Shown: positions 26,106-36,387, numbered from the stretch's first letter. The stretch is DNA of 64,000 nt from Enterococcus raffinosus (GCF_018917525.1 NZ_JAHLOS010000007.1:78095-142094), one strand, 5' to 3'. Notes: generated by a model from the letters alone, not told the origin. Numbers and translations are program-made.

Positions 26106-27620
26106 TTATCTCTTTATATGATTAATCAAATTTTTAACATTACTTAATTCCGAATCAGTAGCACTTATTCGTAAATAAATAGCTATGTACAGTATCGAAT
26201 AAATTAATCCCAACAAAATAAAAATCCATATATTAATATTTTTCATAAAATTAGATAATGTAAAAACAATACTTGTAGATATCACAAAGGGGACAAAAAC
26301 ACTTATGATATTCTTCCAGAAAATTTTCATATCCAACCCCATTTTTTTCTGATAATACCAGTTCATTGCAACCCCATTTGCACATACCGTAGCAATTGTA
26401 TAACCGAAAATCGATCCTACTAATCCTAGTTTAATTACTGATAATACAGTCACACCAATATTAATTAATGCAAAAATTGAGTAGATGATTGACCTAAAAT
26501 AATGCTTATTCATAGCTCTTTGTATTTCAATACCTACATTTTGGCTGAGTGGTACTAATACGGGAAATATCATTAGTATCAAAAGATAGTAAGCTTGAAT
26601 ATTATCTTTTCCAGCCCAAGTGACGATAAAATACTTTCCTATCGCAATAAAACCACCCAAAATAAAGGTCAATAGAATTAGTTGCATTCGCCCTACTTTA
26701 ATCATTAAATTCAATAAAGTTTTCTTTGTTGTACCAGAACTCACTAATTCATTAATATGAGGAACATATACTCCAGAAAGTCCTACAGATAGCATAAAAA
26801 AAAGATTTTTTATTTGTGATGCTACAGAATAGACTGCCACATCTTTAGCTCCAAGAAACATTCCAACAATGAAGCTAGGAACATTATTATTCACTAAATC
26901 TATTACTTGTGATAAAAATATAAAAAATGAGAATACAGATACTTCCTTAAGAAGATCTATTGGTATTGATTTAAAGCTAAAACGCATATTTAATTTGGTA
27001 ATTGCAAAATTTGCATTCATTATTAGCAATAAAAATGTAGTCCCCGTTTGAGTGATTACAATTGCTTCAGAGCCTGCTCCAAAGATTATTAATGGAATAC
27101 TGATTATTGGTACTAAAATAGTCTGGGCAACCTGCCTAGCTTGCTGAAATTTCAACTTTTCATTAGCTAAAATATTGCAGTCGAAGACAGTTGACGGAAA
27201 TGTAAGAGCAATATTTAAGACTAGTATCCCCATTAGTACTTTTGTTTGATGAACTTGTTCTCCTGTAAACGAAGCACCAAAAAATTTTTTTGTATTTACG
27301 ACTAGTATTGAACCTATCAAGAGACTCAAAAGTGCCATTCCTAAAAATAATAATAAATACATTCCATTTAAACTATTAATAGATTTTCTTTCTTTTGCGT
27401 TCTTAAACTTCATATAAAATCTAACGTACGAGCCCGAAAAACCCATAGACAGAACACTTAGACCCATGATAACAGAATTAGTCATCTGATAAATTCCATA
27501 TTCAGATTGTCCAAGATATTTCAATAAAAACGGCGTGTAAAGAAAAACTATCAAATTTTTTATTATAATATTTGCATATGAAAGAACTACCGCAAATTTC
27601 CGTTCAGAACTCTTATCCAT
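26106..27620 (-). CDS. wzx: Wzx-type polysaccharide flippase
   Basis: 504 aa with about 14 hydrophobic segments, MATE-fold polysaccharide transporter type, starting KFAVVLSYANIIIKNLIVFL. It moves the lipid-linked repeat unit across the membrane. Its start overlaps the stop of the pyruvyl transferase gene (TAATG). It belongs to the AT-rich, strain-variable part of the locus. The gene symbol is a functional name. Confidence 0.88.
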   Translation of the reverse strand: MDKSSERKFAVVLSYANIIIKNLIVFLYTPFLLKYLGQSEYGIYQMTNSVIMGLSVLSMGFSGSYVRFYMKFKNAKERKSINSLNGMYLLLFLGMALLSLLIGSILVVNTKKFFGASFTGEQVHQTKVLMGILVLNIALTFPSTVFDCNILANEKLKFQQARQVAQTILVPIISIPLIIFGAGSEAIVITQTGTTFLLLIMNANFAITKLNMRFSFKSIPIDLLKEVSVFSFFIFLSQVIDLVNNNVPSFIVGMFLGAKDVAVYSVASQIKNLFFMLSVGLSGVYVPHINELVSSGTTKKTLLNLMIKVGRMQLILLTFILGGFIAIGKYFIVTWAGKDNIQAYYLLILMIFPVLVPLSQNVGIEIQRAMNKHYFRSIIYSIFALINIGVTVLSVIKLGLVGSIFGYTIATVCANGVAMNWYYQKKMGLDMKIFWKNIISVFVPFVISTSIVFTLSNFMKNINIWIFILLGLIYSILYIAIYLRISATDSELSNVKNLINHIKR

Positions 27621-28738
27621 TACCAGTCCCCTTTATTGTCAAGAAAACTATCAAAATACTCTGCTGATTTTTCCCTTTCACTTAATAAAATTGATTCTAC
27701 TCCAGAAAAATCAGTTTCTAGAACCTTCTCTAGATCCATGTTCTCTTTACTTGAGTTTTTAGTTAAGTTAAATTTTTCTAGTAATGTGTCTAATCTAGAA
27801 TTCATATTACCTGTCATTCGCTCTAAAACTTGAAATGGTGTATTAAAAATAATCGAAAAAACAGCTCCATGGAAAGAGTCCGTTATAACAAGTTCTGCTC
27901 TATCAATTGCTTGAATAAATTGAATAACAGTAAGAATTTGACTATTATCATCAATTGAATCGCCCATTATCGAAATAATCTCATAATCATTTTTTTTAAC
28001 AATTTCACTTAGCTCTTCTCTTTTTGATGCACTCATGCCTCGTAAAGTATATACCAAAACAAATTTTTTTGAAGGTAACCATTTTAGATCCTCTTGTAAA
28101 GACAATTCTCTCCACTCATGAGATGTCACCAACATTGTTGGATCAACGTGTACATGGGCAGTCTTGGTGGTTAATTTTTCAACGATATTTACACCTTGAA
28201 TTTCTCGAACAGAAATTTTTCTCATACCGTTTAGATTCTCTTTAAAATATCTTTTGTCAGCTCTTAAAATCATTGACTTCCCAAAACTTGCCGCGTATGA
28301 AAATCTCTTTTCATAAGGAACAAAATCTAGAAAATATGTTGAGTCACTCATGGATGATTGATTCCAAACCTGATCACTTCCTGAAATAAAAACATCATAT
28401 TGTGAGCCAATACTATTTAAATCTTCCTTCTCTACAATTCTTGTTTTCAATTTTTTTTCAGTAAATGGTTTTAACTTTGGAGATTTCAATTTTGCCATAT
28501 CGATAAAATTTCTCCCGTATTCTCTTTTACGAAACATCAATTTAATTAAACTGGGAGATTGGCAGCATCTCATTGCGGCATCAAAAATTTTTCTATATTT
28601 ACTTTTTCTAGAAAAAGAGATATCTAAGGTCTCAACTTTATATCCTCTGTTTTCAATAATTGTTTGTAAAGCATAATTTTGCAGTCTATTGCCATAATTA
28701 AAGTTCCCAGGTAAGGTTAAAATCGCAATTTTATTCAT
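27620..28738 (-). CDS. polysaccharide pyruvyl transferase family protein
   Basis: 372 aa from the ATG at 28738 (MNKIAILTLPGNFNYGNRLQ); the frame stays open to 28870, but that reading would overlap the upstream wzy gene. Family features are GNxGNRLQNYAL near the start, SGSDQVWN (about 100), AYTLRG-like VLVYTLRGM, and DSFHGAVFSIIFNTPF near 290. It adds a pyruvate ketal (negative charge) to a sugar of the repeat unit, or belongs to the CsaB-like branch that does so on other wall polymers. The N-terminal start is the least certain part. Confidence 0.82.
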   Translation of the reverse strand: MNKIAILTLPGNFNYGNRLQNYALQTIIENRGYKVETLDISFSRKSKYRKIFDAAMRCCQSPSLIKLMFRKREYGRNFIDMAKLKSPKLKPFTEKKLKTRIVEKEDLNSIGSQYDVFISGSDQVWNQSSMSDSTYFLDFVPYEKRFSYAASFGKSMILRADKRYFKENLNGMRKISVREIQGVNIVEKLTTKTAHVHVDPTMLVTSHEWRELSLQEDLKWLPSKKFVLVYTLRGMSASKREELSEIVKKNDYEIISIMGDSIDDNSQILTVIQFIQAIDRAELVITDSFHGAVFSIIFNTPFQVLERMTGNMNSRLDTLLEKFNLTKNSSKENMDLEKVLETDFSGVESILLSEREKSAEYFDSFLDNKGDW

Positions 28739-28778
28739 CTTTTCACCACTTTTTTCTTTGAAAATAACATTTTTATGT

Positions 28779-30077
28779 TTAACCGTTTTGCAAATTACTA
28801 ATTTCATTATTTTTTTTGTCTTCGTCTTCTTTCTGAAGAAGACAAGAACCGATAATTCCGAATATCCCACCAGCTAAAGCTGAATATAATACGTGTCCCG
28901 CTATCATAGAGAAAGCAAAAATAATGATATATATAAAAGTATATAAAAAACCATTTTTTTTCTTTATTCCACAAATTAGCACGTAAACATAGAACCCTAA
29001 TACAGAAAGAGAAACCAACGCTCCATACCAAATCAGAGTATCTATGAAATCCATTTCCATGATTGATTGTAATACAGTAGCATCAAATTGCTGATAATGC
29101 CCGTATCCAAAGAGAAAGTTTAAAAATCCATTCTCATTATTAAGGAATATGTCAGTAATGGCCGGGACTATTCGAAGATTTCTATTGCTTAATAGAAAAT
29201 TGAATATATTTTCAGAACCATTAGTGATGTTATAATAATATTGAAACCTAAATACTATTTCATCAATGAAGTTTGAGAAAAATATTGATGCAAACACGCT
29301 CGCAAATAACGTAGCTAATAAAATTTTGACAATTGATTTCACACTCATTTTTTTTAATAAATAGACAACTCCTAATAATACTATACAAAATATGCTTGCT
29401 TTTGATCCAATTAACAGCATTGTTACACAGTTTAAAAGGAACAGAATAATAAACATTCTCTTTTTGTACATAGCACATTGCCAAAATGCAAATATTGTAA
29501 TACTGATCATCAGAATATTGAGTTCATTATTTGAGTAATAAAATCCCTTGTATCCCCCTCCCAGAGCGTATGACGAGTAGCCTACATCAAATAGCATAGG
29601 AAGAATCAGTGTCAATGGTACAAGAATTGAAAAAAAAGTTAGCACCTTATCCACAATATCTTTACTCACAATTCCGTTATTCACGGCATTTGAAATCCCC
29701 AACGTATACAGTATAGGCAACAAAAGTTTTGTTGCATAAGTTATCTCATCCAAAAAGCCTCTTAGATCTCCATTTCTGAAATAATTTATACTCACTATGG
29801 TAAATAGAAAGAGAATGAACGTGTATAAAATAATTAAGTGTGACATTCTATTTTTTCTAATAATAAGAAAGAATAGAAAAACTATTGATACAAGGCGAAA
29901 CATTATTCCAATTAGTGATCCTAAACCAGTATTAGACAGAAGGTTGTATCCATTAATCATATCGATAATAGGTATTAAACCTAGGAAAAGATAAAGGAAA
30001 ATATTTAAAATTTTGGACTCTATATCCCTTGAACCAATATATTCAACTTTATTTTTTTTGATTTCACTTGATTCCAA
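28779..30077 (-). CDS. wzy: Wzy-type polysaccharide polymerase
   Basis: 432 aa with 10-12 predicted TM segments and a larger outside loop near residues 270-330, the usual form of an O-antigen-ligase/Wzy protein. It polymerises repeat units outside the membrane. Sequence motifs are weak in this family, so the call rests on topology and on its place between glycosyltransferase and flippase genes. Very AT-rich. Confidence 0.78.
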   Translation of the reverse strand: MESSEIKKNKVEYIGSRDIESKILNIFLYLFLGLIPIIDMINGYNLLSNTGLGSLIGIMFRLVSIVFLFFLIIRKNRMSHLIILYTFILFLFTIVSINYFRNGDLRGFLDEITYATKLLLPILYTLGISNAVNNGIVSKDIVDKVLTFFSILVPLTLILPMLFDVGYSSYALGGGYKGFYYSNNELNILMISITIFAFWQCAMYKKRMFIILFLLNCVTMLLIGSKASIFCIVLLGVVYLLKKMSVKSIVKILLATLFASVFASIFFSNFIDEIVFRFQYYYNITNGSENIFNFLLSNRNLRIVPAITDIFLNNENGFLNFLFGYGHYQQFDATVLQSIMEMDFIDTLIWYGALVSLSVLGFYVYVLICGIKKKNGFLYTFIYIIIFAFSMIAGHVLYSALAGGIFGIIGSCLLQKEDEDKKNNEISNLQNG

Positions 30078-30115
30078 TCTATTACACCTACTTTCTTACT
30101 GAAAATCAATTTCAC

Positions 30116-31204
30116 TTATTTAAAAACATCAATTAAATATTTTTTTTGATTAGAAACAGAGTATTCATGTGAAGTTTTAAATGCATTGGAGAGAAACGAC
30201 TCTCTCTCAGTTTTACTCAGGTTCATAGCACGTATTATCGCCTCATATAGTACATCCGGGTCATTTTCATTAAAGCATATTCCATTTTTACCTGATTCCA
30301 TATAAGAAGACGGACCAAATGAATTATTAGCAACAACTAAAGTACGTGTAGCCATTGCTTCAAGTCCTATCAAACCTAAACTTTCACTCTTTCTATTTGT
30401 TGGAAAACAAAATACATCAATACAGTTTAAAATAACATTAATTTCATTCTGTCCAAGTAAAGGATAATAATGAACCCGGCTGGATATACTTAACTCGTTT
30501 AATAGCGATAAAAAGGCAGTTTTATCGTTACCGTCCCCCACCACTACAATTTCGATATTTTTCGAAGGTTCTCGTTCTAATATTTTTTTATATGCTCTTA
30601 GAAAAGTATCCCAACCTTTATTTGCTTCAAGTCGACTAATAAAGCCTAGATAAAACTTACTATCATCAAGTTTCATTTTACTTATCGCTTCTTTTTTATC
30701 CATAGGATAAAAAATATTGTTATTTACACCACCAGAAGGAAAATCAACAATTTTTTCTTCTGAGATATGAAAATCATTAATAATTACATTAGTAAAGTAC
30801 TGAGATGGCGAGATAATCATTTCTGAAACATTGAGGATTTTTTGTACAATTTTTCTATATTTTTCATCTTTCTTTGTTTCTGGAATAAGATCATTTCCGT
30901 GTACATTGACTACTATTTTTGATGAAGACAGTTTGTTTGCAAATAGTACAGGTACAGAGGATAATGAAGCAAAATGAACATAAATAAAATCATACTTACT
31001 AAAAACCATCATACAAATTGTTCTAATATAAAATGATGAGTACGATAATATTTTTTTGATAATTCCAACTTGTTTGTACATTACTGATCTATCAACTAGG
31101 AATCCATCTTCAATCAAAATATCTTCCGTATTTTTAACAAACACTCCATAGTGAGGATATTCACTGGATGGATACATATTTGAAACAATTAGAATCTTTT
31201 TCAT
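30116..31204 (-). CDS. GT4-family glycosyltransferase
   Basis: 362 aa, GT-B fold. It begins MKKILIVSNMYPSSEYPHYG; VNVHGNDLIPE marks the acceptor half. LGFISRLEANKGWDTFLRAY and the late ESLGLIGLEAMATRTLVVAN hold the Glu-x7-Glu donor-binding motif. It adds one sugar to the lipid-linked repeat unit on the inner membrane face. Donor and linkage cannot be told from sequence. Confidence 0.87.
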   Translation of the reverse strand: MKKILIVSNMYPSSEYPHYGVFVKNTEDILIEDGFLVDRSVMYKQVGIIKKILSYSSFYIRTICMMVFSKYDFIYVHFASLSSVPVLFANKLSSSKIVVNVHGNDLIPETKKDEKYRKIVQKILNVSEMIISPSQYFTNVIINDFHISEEKIVDFPSGGVNNNIFYPMDKKEAISKMKLDDSKFYLGFISRLEANKGWDTFLRAYKKILEREPSKNIEIVVVGDGNDKTAFLSLLNELSISSRVHYYPLLGQNEINVILNCIDVFCFPTNRKSESLGLIGLEAMATRTLVVANNSFGPSSYMESGKNGICFNENDPDVLYEAIIRAMNLSKTERESFLSNAFKTSHEYSVSNQKKYLIDVFK

Positions 31205-31314
31205 ATCACTTCGTCCTCAATCTTCATTAGTACTTTAGTCAACTATTAATAATAATGCATTCAAAATTATTTTCTTACTAAAATAAACAATTAGCCTGTC
31301 TAATTCTTATAAAT

Positions 31315-32493
31315 CTACTTCTTCATGAAAAGAGACTCATACTCTTTAGAAATACCACCTAAAGAATATCTTTTTGAAATGATTTTAGTAGGATTAACAT
31401 TTAATTCAAAATTGTGTTCTTCTAAATCATTAATTAATTTTGCTAAATTTCCACTATCTTTTCTCCAGTACAACACTTCATTTTCTCCAACTTCTTTATT
31501 GAAAGAAACATCTAGTAGCAAATTAGTTTTAGTGCTTGCCATTGCCTCTAATAGCGACGGGTTAGTCCCTCCCACTTCATGGCCGTGTAAATAAGCGTAT
31601 GCATTTTCTCGAATAAATTTTAATAATTCTTGATCATAAACAGTTCCAACAAACTTTATTCTAACATCGTTATCAAAATTAGTTTCTTTTTTTAATTTTT
31701 CATAAAATTTATTTTCTTCCACATTTGTTATTAATACGAATTCTTTTTTCGAATTTGAAAGCATAAATTCTTTTATCATCATTTCATAATTGTTTTCCGG
31801 TACAAATCTCCCCACTACTAGATAATAATTATTGAATTGAATGTTCTTTTCTTTATACCATTTAATTACTGTTAAATCATTTTCACTCAAGTTGGTTTTT
31901 GCTAAATCAGTTCCATACGCAATGTAAGTTGTTTTGGGTTTGTATTCGTGATATGTATTGTTAATATATTTTTCAATGGCCTTACTATCACAGATTAACA
32001 AATCTGAATATTTTACCATTAACCGTTCAGAGTATTTCCAGTATCTACGCACGGGATAACTCCATTTTGCTCGCATCCATTCATGGCCATCAGGATTAAC
32101 ATACAGTTTTCCTTTTATTTTTTCGATCTTCTTTTTTATTCCACTTATAAAAGGACCAATTCGACATGCTAAAACGTAGAAAATTGGTTGATGATCTTGA
32201 TTCATTTGTGCTAACTTAATTGCATAGTTTAAAGCTGCAATGTCGTAATATATTGCTCGAGCTGGCCCAATTTTCGGCACATCAATATTAAAGCACTTTG
32301 CGCCATTATGCTCAAAGTGCTTGTCAGTAATTCCTGATTTGGCTGAGTTTTCAGTCATGCACGCTACATGATATTGAATATTTTTTTCCATTTGATATTC
32401 GGTCAGCTTTTCAACAAACGTTTCAAAACCACCGTATTTTGCCGGAATCCCTTTTGAACCAATGATATAGACATGCTGCTTTTTATCTTTCAC
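31315..32493 (-). CDS. DUF1972-type GT4 glycosyltransferase, rhamnosyltransferase-like
   Basis: 392 aa, GTG start at 32493 with AAGGAG seven bases upstream. It begins HVYIIGSKGIPAKYGGFETF, the hallmark of DUF1972/Cps2T-like enzymes that often add the second sugar (rhamnose) of capsule repeat units. VNPDGHEWMRAKW and HGHEVGGTNPSLLEAMAS are further family motifs. It directly follows the initiating transferase gene, as in pneumococcal cps loci. No dTDP-rhamnose genes are in the window, so the donor would come from elsewhere on the chromosome. Rhamnose is inferred by family only. Confidence 0.85.
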   Translation of the reverse strand: MKDKKQHVYIIGSKGIPAKYGGFETFVEKLTEYQMEKNIQYHVACMTENSAKSGITDKHFEHNGAKCFNIDVPKIGPARAIYYDIAALNYAIKLAQMNQDHQPIFYVLACRIGPFISGIKKKIEKIKGKLYVNPDGHEWMRAKWSYPVRRYWKYSERLMVKYSDLLICDSKAIEKYINNTYHEYKPKTTYIAYGTDLAKTNLSENDLTVIKWYKEKNIQFNNYYLVVGRFVPENNYEMMIKEFMLSNSKKEFVLITNVEENKFYEKLKKETNFDNDVRIKFVGTVYDQELLKFIRENAYAYLHGHEVGGTNPSLLEAMASTKTNLLLDVSFNKEVGENEVLYWRKDSGNLAKLINDLEEHNFELNVNPTKIISKRYSLGGISKEYESLFMKK

Positions 32494-32504
32494 AAAAAAA
32501 CTCC

Positions 32505-33221
32505 TTAATAAGCCCCACCTGGCTTAATCATTACTTTTATTGTTCTAATAATTAGAGAAATATCCATTCCAATACTTCGATTTTCTATATAATCTATATC
32601 AAAACCTACCATCTCATCAAAATGAACATCATTTCTTCCACTAACCTGCCATAACCCTGAACAACCTGGCTTAACAAGTAAACGCTGCATATCATATTGA
32701 GTATATTCTGCTACCTCTCGTTGTAGAGGCGGCCGTGGACCAATCAAACTCATATCCCCTTTAATAACATTGACTAACTGGGGCAGTTCATCCAAACTAG
32801 TTTTTCTGATAAATTTTCCAAATTCGGTAACTCTCGGGTCCTCTTTCATTTTGAACATAGCACCCTTAATCTCATTTTTATCAACCAATTCATCTAATTT
32901 TTTCTCAGCGTCTATGCACATTGAACGAAACTTATACATCGTAAATAGTTTTCCATTTCGACCAACACGTTTCTGTGAAAAGATTACTGGTGAATTCGGT
33001 TCATCCTTATGTATTTTATATGCAACCCAAAGCATAAGCGGAGAAATCAATACGATTCCGATCGTTCCAGCAACTATATCAATGAGTCGCTTAACAAAAT
33101 CATACCCTTTTTGTTTTCGGATTTTTTCCTTATCAATCCAAATCAACTCTGACTGTTCTAATTCAGAGCTAGGTTTCTTTTTCAAAAAATTCACATCCCC
33201 AAAAGTCTTTTCACTTTTCAT
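32505..33221 (-). CDS. initiating sugar-phosphate transferase (polyprenyl glycosylphosphotransferase)
   Basis: 238 aa from the ATG at 33221 behind GGGGGA. One TM (about 47-68) precedes the catalytic domain, with KRLIDI, SQKRVGRNGKLFTMYKFRSM, RKTSLDELPQLVNVIKGDMS, IGPRPPL and the C-terminal PGCSGLWQVSGR. It moves a sugar-phosphate from UDP-sugar to undecaprenyl phosphate, starting each repeat unit. It is the short form without the extra N-terminal TM domain. It follows the CpsCDB set, marking the start of the polymer-specific part. Confidence 0.92.
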   Translation of the reverse strand: MKSEKTFGDVNFLKKKPSSELEQSELIWIDKEKIRKQKGYDFVKRLIDIVAGTIGIVLISPLMLWVAYKIHKDEPNSPVIFSQKRVGRNGKLFTMYKFRSMCIDAEKKLDELVDKNEIKGAMFKMKEDPRVTEFGKFIRKTSLDELPQLVNVIKGDMSLIGPRPPLQREVAEYTQYDMQRLLVKPGCSGLWQVSGRNDVHFDEMVGFDIDYIENRSIGMDISLIIRTIKVMIKPGGAY

Positions 33222-33245
33222 AATATGTTCCCCCAAACAAACTAT

Positions 33246-34013
33246 TTAATTAAAGAATTTGAAGCGTGATTCCTTGATCATTGTAAATTCTGGACGTACA
33301 ACTTCATCACCATTAACTAAGTCTCTTGCCATCTGCTGCATCTCTTCAACCATTCTCGCTCCACCGATTTTATGAATTTCTTTGTAGGCTTCTTTCATAA
33401 GAAAGGTTCGATGTTTTAGATTGTGCGCGTCAGAAGCAACCATATACAACATATTGTGCTTCAACATGAGCTTTGCTGTCTTTTGAATATCTTTCCCAAA
33501 TACGCCGACAATACTCGGCGCAGTTAATTGTGTGAGTACACCCATTTGGAGAAACGGGATTAAGCGGTTCGGTTCTTTTCGAAAAACCGCATTTCGCTCC
33601 GGGTGAACAATTACTGGTACATGCCCATTACTCATCAATTCAAAAAAGAGCTGCTCCGAATACTCCGGCACGTCGCCAGAAGGGAATTCAATCAAAACGT
33701 AGGTATTGTCTAGATCAGTAAACAAGATTTCTTGATTTCGAATATCGTCTATTAGCGAACCCGTGATCCGTACTTCTTGTCCCTCAAGCAAAGTGAGAGG
33801 AATATCATTTTGGTCCAATACGCTTTGTAACTCATTAACCCTAGTAATAACCTGCTGAGCAGGATTGGAGTATTTACCATTATTATGATGCGGTGTACAC
33901 ATTAAATGAGTGATCCCTTGACTAACTGCTTTTTTAGCCATTGCGATGCTATCATCTATCGTTTGAGCACCATCATCGACACCTGGTAAAATATGACTGT
34001 GCAAATCAATCAA
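33246..34013 (-). CDS. cpsB: CpsB-type tyrosine-protein phosphatase, copy 2
   Basis: 255 aa. I place the start at the TTG at 34013: it follows GAGGGTGG by about six bases and makes the N-terminus (MIDLHSH) match copy 1, whereas the GTG at 34022 overlaps the ribosome site. PHP motifs are as in copy 1: HSH, CTPHHNNGKY, EGQEVRI, VHPERN, ASDAHNLKHR. It reverses CpsD phosphorylation for the main polysaccharide operon. Confidence 0.93.
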   Translation of the reverse strand: MIDLHSHILPGVDDGAQTIDDSIAMAKKAVSQGITHLMCTPHHNNGKYSNPAQQVITRVNELQSVLDQNDIPLTLLEGQEVRITGSLIDDIRNQEILFTDLDNTYVLIEFPSGDVPEYSEQLFFELMSNGHVPVIVHPERNAVFRKEPNRLIPFLQMGVLTQLTAPSIVGVFGKDIQKTAKLMLKHNMLYMVASDAHNLKHRTFLMKEAYKEIHKIGGARMVEEMQQMARDLVNGDEVVRPEFTMIKESRFKFFN

Positions 34014-34031
34014 TTCTTCCACCCTCTTGTA

Positions 34032-34736
34032 CTATTTATCTGTACCATAGTAGTAGTAGCCTTGATCATTCGCATCTGTACTACCGTTAAACACAGCACC
34101 CAATACATTGGCATTAACCATGGATAGCAGTTCACGAGCCTTTTGCAAAGAATCTTTGCGGGTAACATTTTCACGTACGACCAACATCGTACCATCCGCT
34201 TTAGAGGCAACGATTTGGGCATCGGTTACCGCTACGATTGGCGGCATATCAAAGATCACAAAATCATAATCAGCTCTCAATTCTCTGACCAATTGATCCA
34301 TTCGAGTTGAACCTAATAGTTCTGATGGATTGGGTGACTTTGGACCACTTGTCATTACATATAAATTTGGAACAACGCTACGTTGAACTGCCTCGCTCAC
34401 ATTCATATCTGTACTTAAAACATTACTCAAACCCACCCCATTATTTAATAGGAAGGTTTTGTGTACTGTTGCTTTCCGCATGTCCGCATCCACTAATAGA
34501 ACGCTTTGTCCTGAATTAGCAAAAACCACTGCAAGATTGGCTGCTGTCGTTGATTTCCCTTCACCTGGGCCTGACGAAGTGATTACTAATGTCTTAATTT
34601 GTCGATCTGCTGAAGACGCAAATTGGATGTTTGTACGAATCGTACGATAGCGTTCTGATACCGGTGAACTTTTATCTACTAAAGTGATCAGGCTGACTGC
34701 CTGTGCTACATCAGATTGTTTCATTCTTTTAGCCAT
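34032..34736 (-). CDS. cpsD: CpsD-type BY-kinase, copy 2
   Basis: 234 aa. Walker A SGPGEGKSTT, Walker A' VLLVDADMRKAT, Walker B FVIFDMPPI and a C-terminal GYYYYG tyrosine cluster. It works with CpsC encoded ten bases upstream. It is shorter than copy 1 because the loop around residues 95-120 is reduced. A good ribosome site (AGGAGG) precedes the ATG. Confidence 0.93.
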   Translation of the reverse strand: MAKRMKQSDVAQAVSLITLVDKSSPVSERYRTIRTNIQFASSADRQIKTLVITSSGPGEGKSTTAANLAVVFANSGQSVLLVDADMRKATVHKTFLLNNGVGLSNVLSTDMNVSEAVQRSVVPNLYVMTSGPKSPNPSELLGSTRMDQLVRELRADYDFVIFDMPPIVAVTDAQIVASKADGTMLVVRENVTRKDSLQKARELLSMVNANVLGAVFNGSTDANDQGYYYYGTDK

Positions 34737-34745
34737 AGTTACCTC

Positions 34746-35534
34746 CTAGACCCGTTTACGTCTGCGACGATCAAGAGTCATGTCTGTTTCTTTTTTAGGA
34801 ACTTCTCTTTTAGTGATTGTTGATGTTGGTTCACGACGAATTTTAGCGTTCAATTCTTTTTGTGTTAATTCTGGAACATTTCCTAAAAGCGTTAAGCCAA
34901 ATTCATCTGTTATTGTTTTACTTTCTTTAACTGTACGATCTAATAATTCCAGAAGAACCGCTAAAAAGATTCCTAACATCAAACCAAGTAATAGTCCCAC
35001 AGCAATAGTTAGCTTTTTATTCGGAAAAACTGGTGAGCTGCTTGCTACCGCCTGAGAGATAATTGAAATACGATCGACATTCAGCACATCTTTCGCATTA
35101 GCCTTAAATATCTCAGCAGTTGTATTTGAAATATTCGCTGCTTCTCTCGGGCTTTTGCTTGTTGCTATAATTGAAAACATTTGAGAGTTTTGATTTTGTT
35201 CTACCTTGATACTATCTTTAAGGTCATTGGTGTTCATTTTCAACCCATACTCAGAACTTAATTTCTCAGAGACTTCTTTGGTTACCAAGTCCCCAGTGAT
35301 AATGTCTTTATATGTATTGATCATCTGCAAGTTGGTATTCACGTCATTGGCATTGGTTGTTTCTGTTTGCGGCAATGTGACCACCAACTGTGCTTGTGAA
35401 CTGTATTTCGGTGTTAAAATGAAAAAGGCTAATAGACCAGAAATCAAAAGGCCTGCTAGTCCTCCTAATATGATTAACCCAATCCTCTTCCTTAGTAGTT
35501 CAAATAATTGTTTGATACTGATTGTTTGTTCCAT
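34746..35534 (-). CDS. cpsC: CpsC-type chain-length regulator, copy 2
   Basis: 262 aa, the first gene of the main polysaccharide operon. Two TM segments (about 18-38 and 170-190) enclose an extracellular domain; a PNKKL motif precedes TM2 and the cytoplasmic tail is basic (RRRRKRV). It closely parallels copy 1 at 19092-19877, including QNSQMFxIIAxSPxPRxAA. It activates CpsD and sets polymer length. Confidence 0.92.
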   Translation of the reverse strand: MEQTISIKQLFELLRKRIGLIILGGLAGLLISGLLAFFILTPKYSSQAQLVVTLPQTETTNANDVNTNLQMINTYKDIITGDLVTKEVSEKLSSEYGLKMNTNDLKDSIKVEQNQNSQMFSIIATSKSPREAANISNTTAEIFKANAKDVLNVDRISIISQAVASSSPVFPNKKLTIAVGLLLGLMLGIFLAVLLELLDRTVKESKTITDEFGLTLLGNVPELTQKELNAKIRREPTSTITKREVPKKETDMTLDRRRRKRV

Positions 35535-36387
35535 AAGACCCTCAACTTCCCTAAAATTTACTTTTTTCCCTTTGGTTAGTTCCCTTAAATAGCAGCCATA
35601 TTATATCAAATAAGCTTGAAACGAAAGGCATTCCTTTTAGAAATTTTAGCTTCTTTTTTCAACAATTTTTATAAAGAAAAAGAACTTTTCTATCTCGATC
35701 CGTCCTCTTTGAATCCTTCTACAAGTGCTACTCTATATGAAACTAGGCTGTTTTCTTTTTCATAAAAAAACATGATAATTACTTCTTTATTACATTAAAA
35801 CACAGTTTTCTTGTTTTTTATACAATAAACACCAATCAAAAATACAATGTTTTTTTGTTTATGCATTCACTTGTGTGTTTACACATTTATTCTATTTTAA
35901 CTTAAAAAACACAATCAACGTTATTATTATAGTTCAGACAGACTGCAATATCAATGATTATTTAAACAACCAATATAATGTTATATGCACTATTTATTTC
36001 AGAAAAATATAAAAGAATTAAAAGCATTTTCATATATTATAATTAATTTGTATTTTAATTCACTATTATCCTTAAATAAGAAAGGGGTTACCTAGACTAT
36101 TAGGACTCTACAAATAATTAGACTCTTTATTTTTGTCACAGTTGAAATATGTTTGAGACAATTAAAATAGTTGAAATAATACCGATTTAAGGATTTATCG
36201 ACTACTGTTCTGAAGCTTTGACGATTTTTTAATAAAAAATATAGTAGAATTTGCGCTACTTTGTCCATTACTCCCTTTAAAGTACCTTATACTAGTTATC
36301 CTTTAGGAAAAACTCATGCAATCCTTCATCTATCTATTTTAATAGGAAAAGAAACGCTTAAAATCTGTACTTCCTCTAACGTAAAAA
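35535..36387. other. intergenic region upstream of the polysaccharide operon
   Basis: About 850 bases, very AT-rich, with no convincing gene on either strand. Besides the promoter at 35600 I see only scattered short inverted repeats. Such long AT-rich leaders upstream of capsule operons often hold regulator sites, but I can name none here. Confidence 0.6.
35600..35608 (-). promoter_or_regulatory. extended -10 promoter of the main polysaccharide operon
   Basis: On the minus strand TGATATAAT, an extended -10 (TGn-TATAAT), 66 bases before the cpsC ATG. No good -35 hexamer stands at 17 bases, which fits an extended -10 promoter. Confidence 0.6.
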
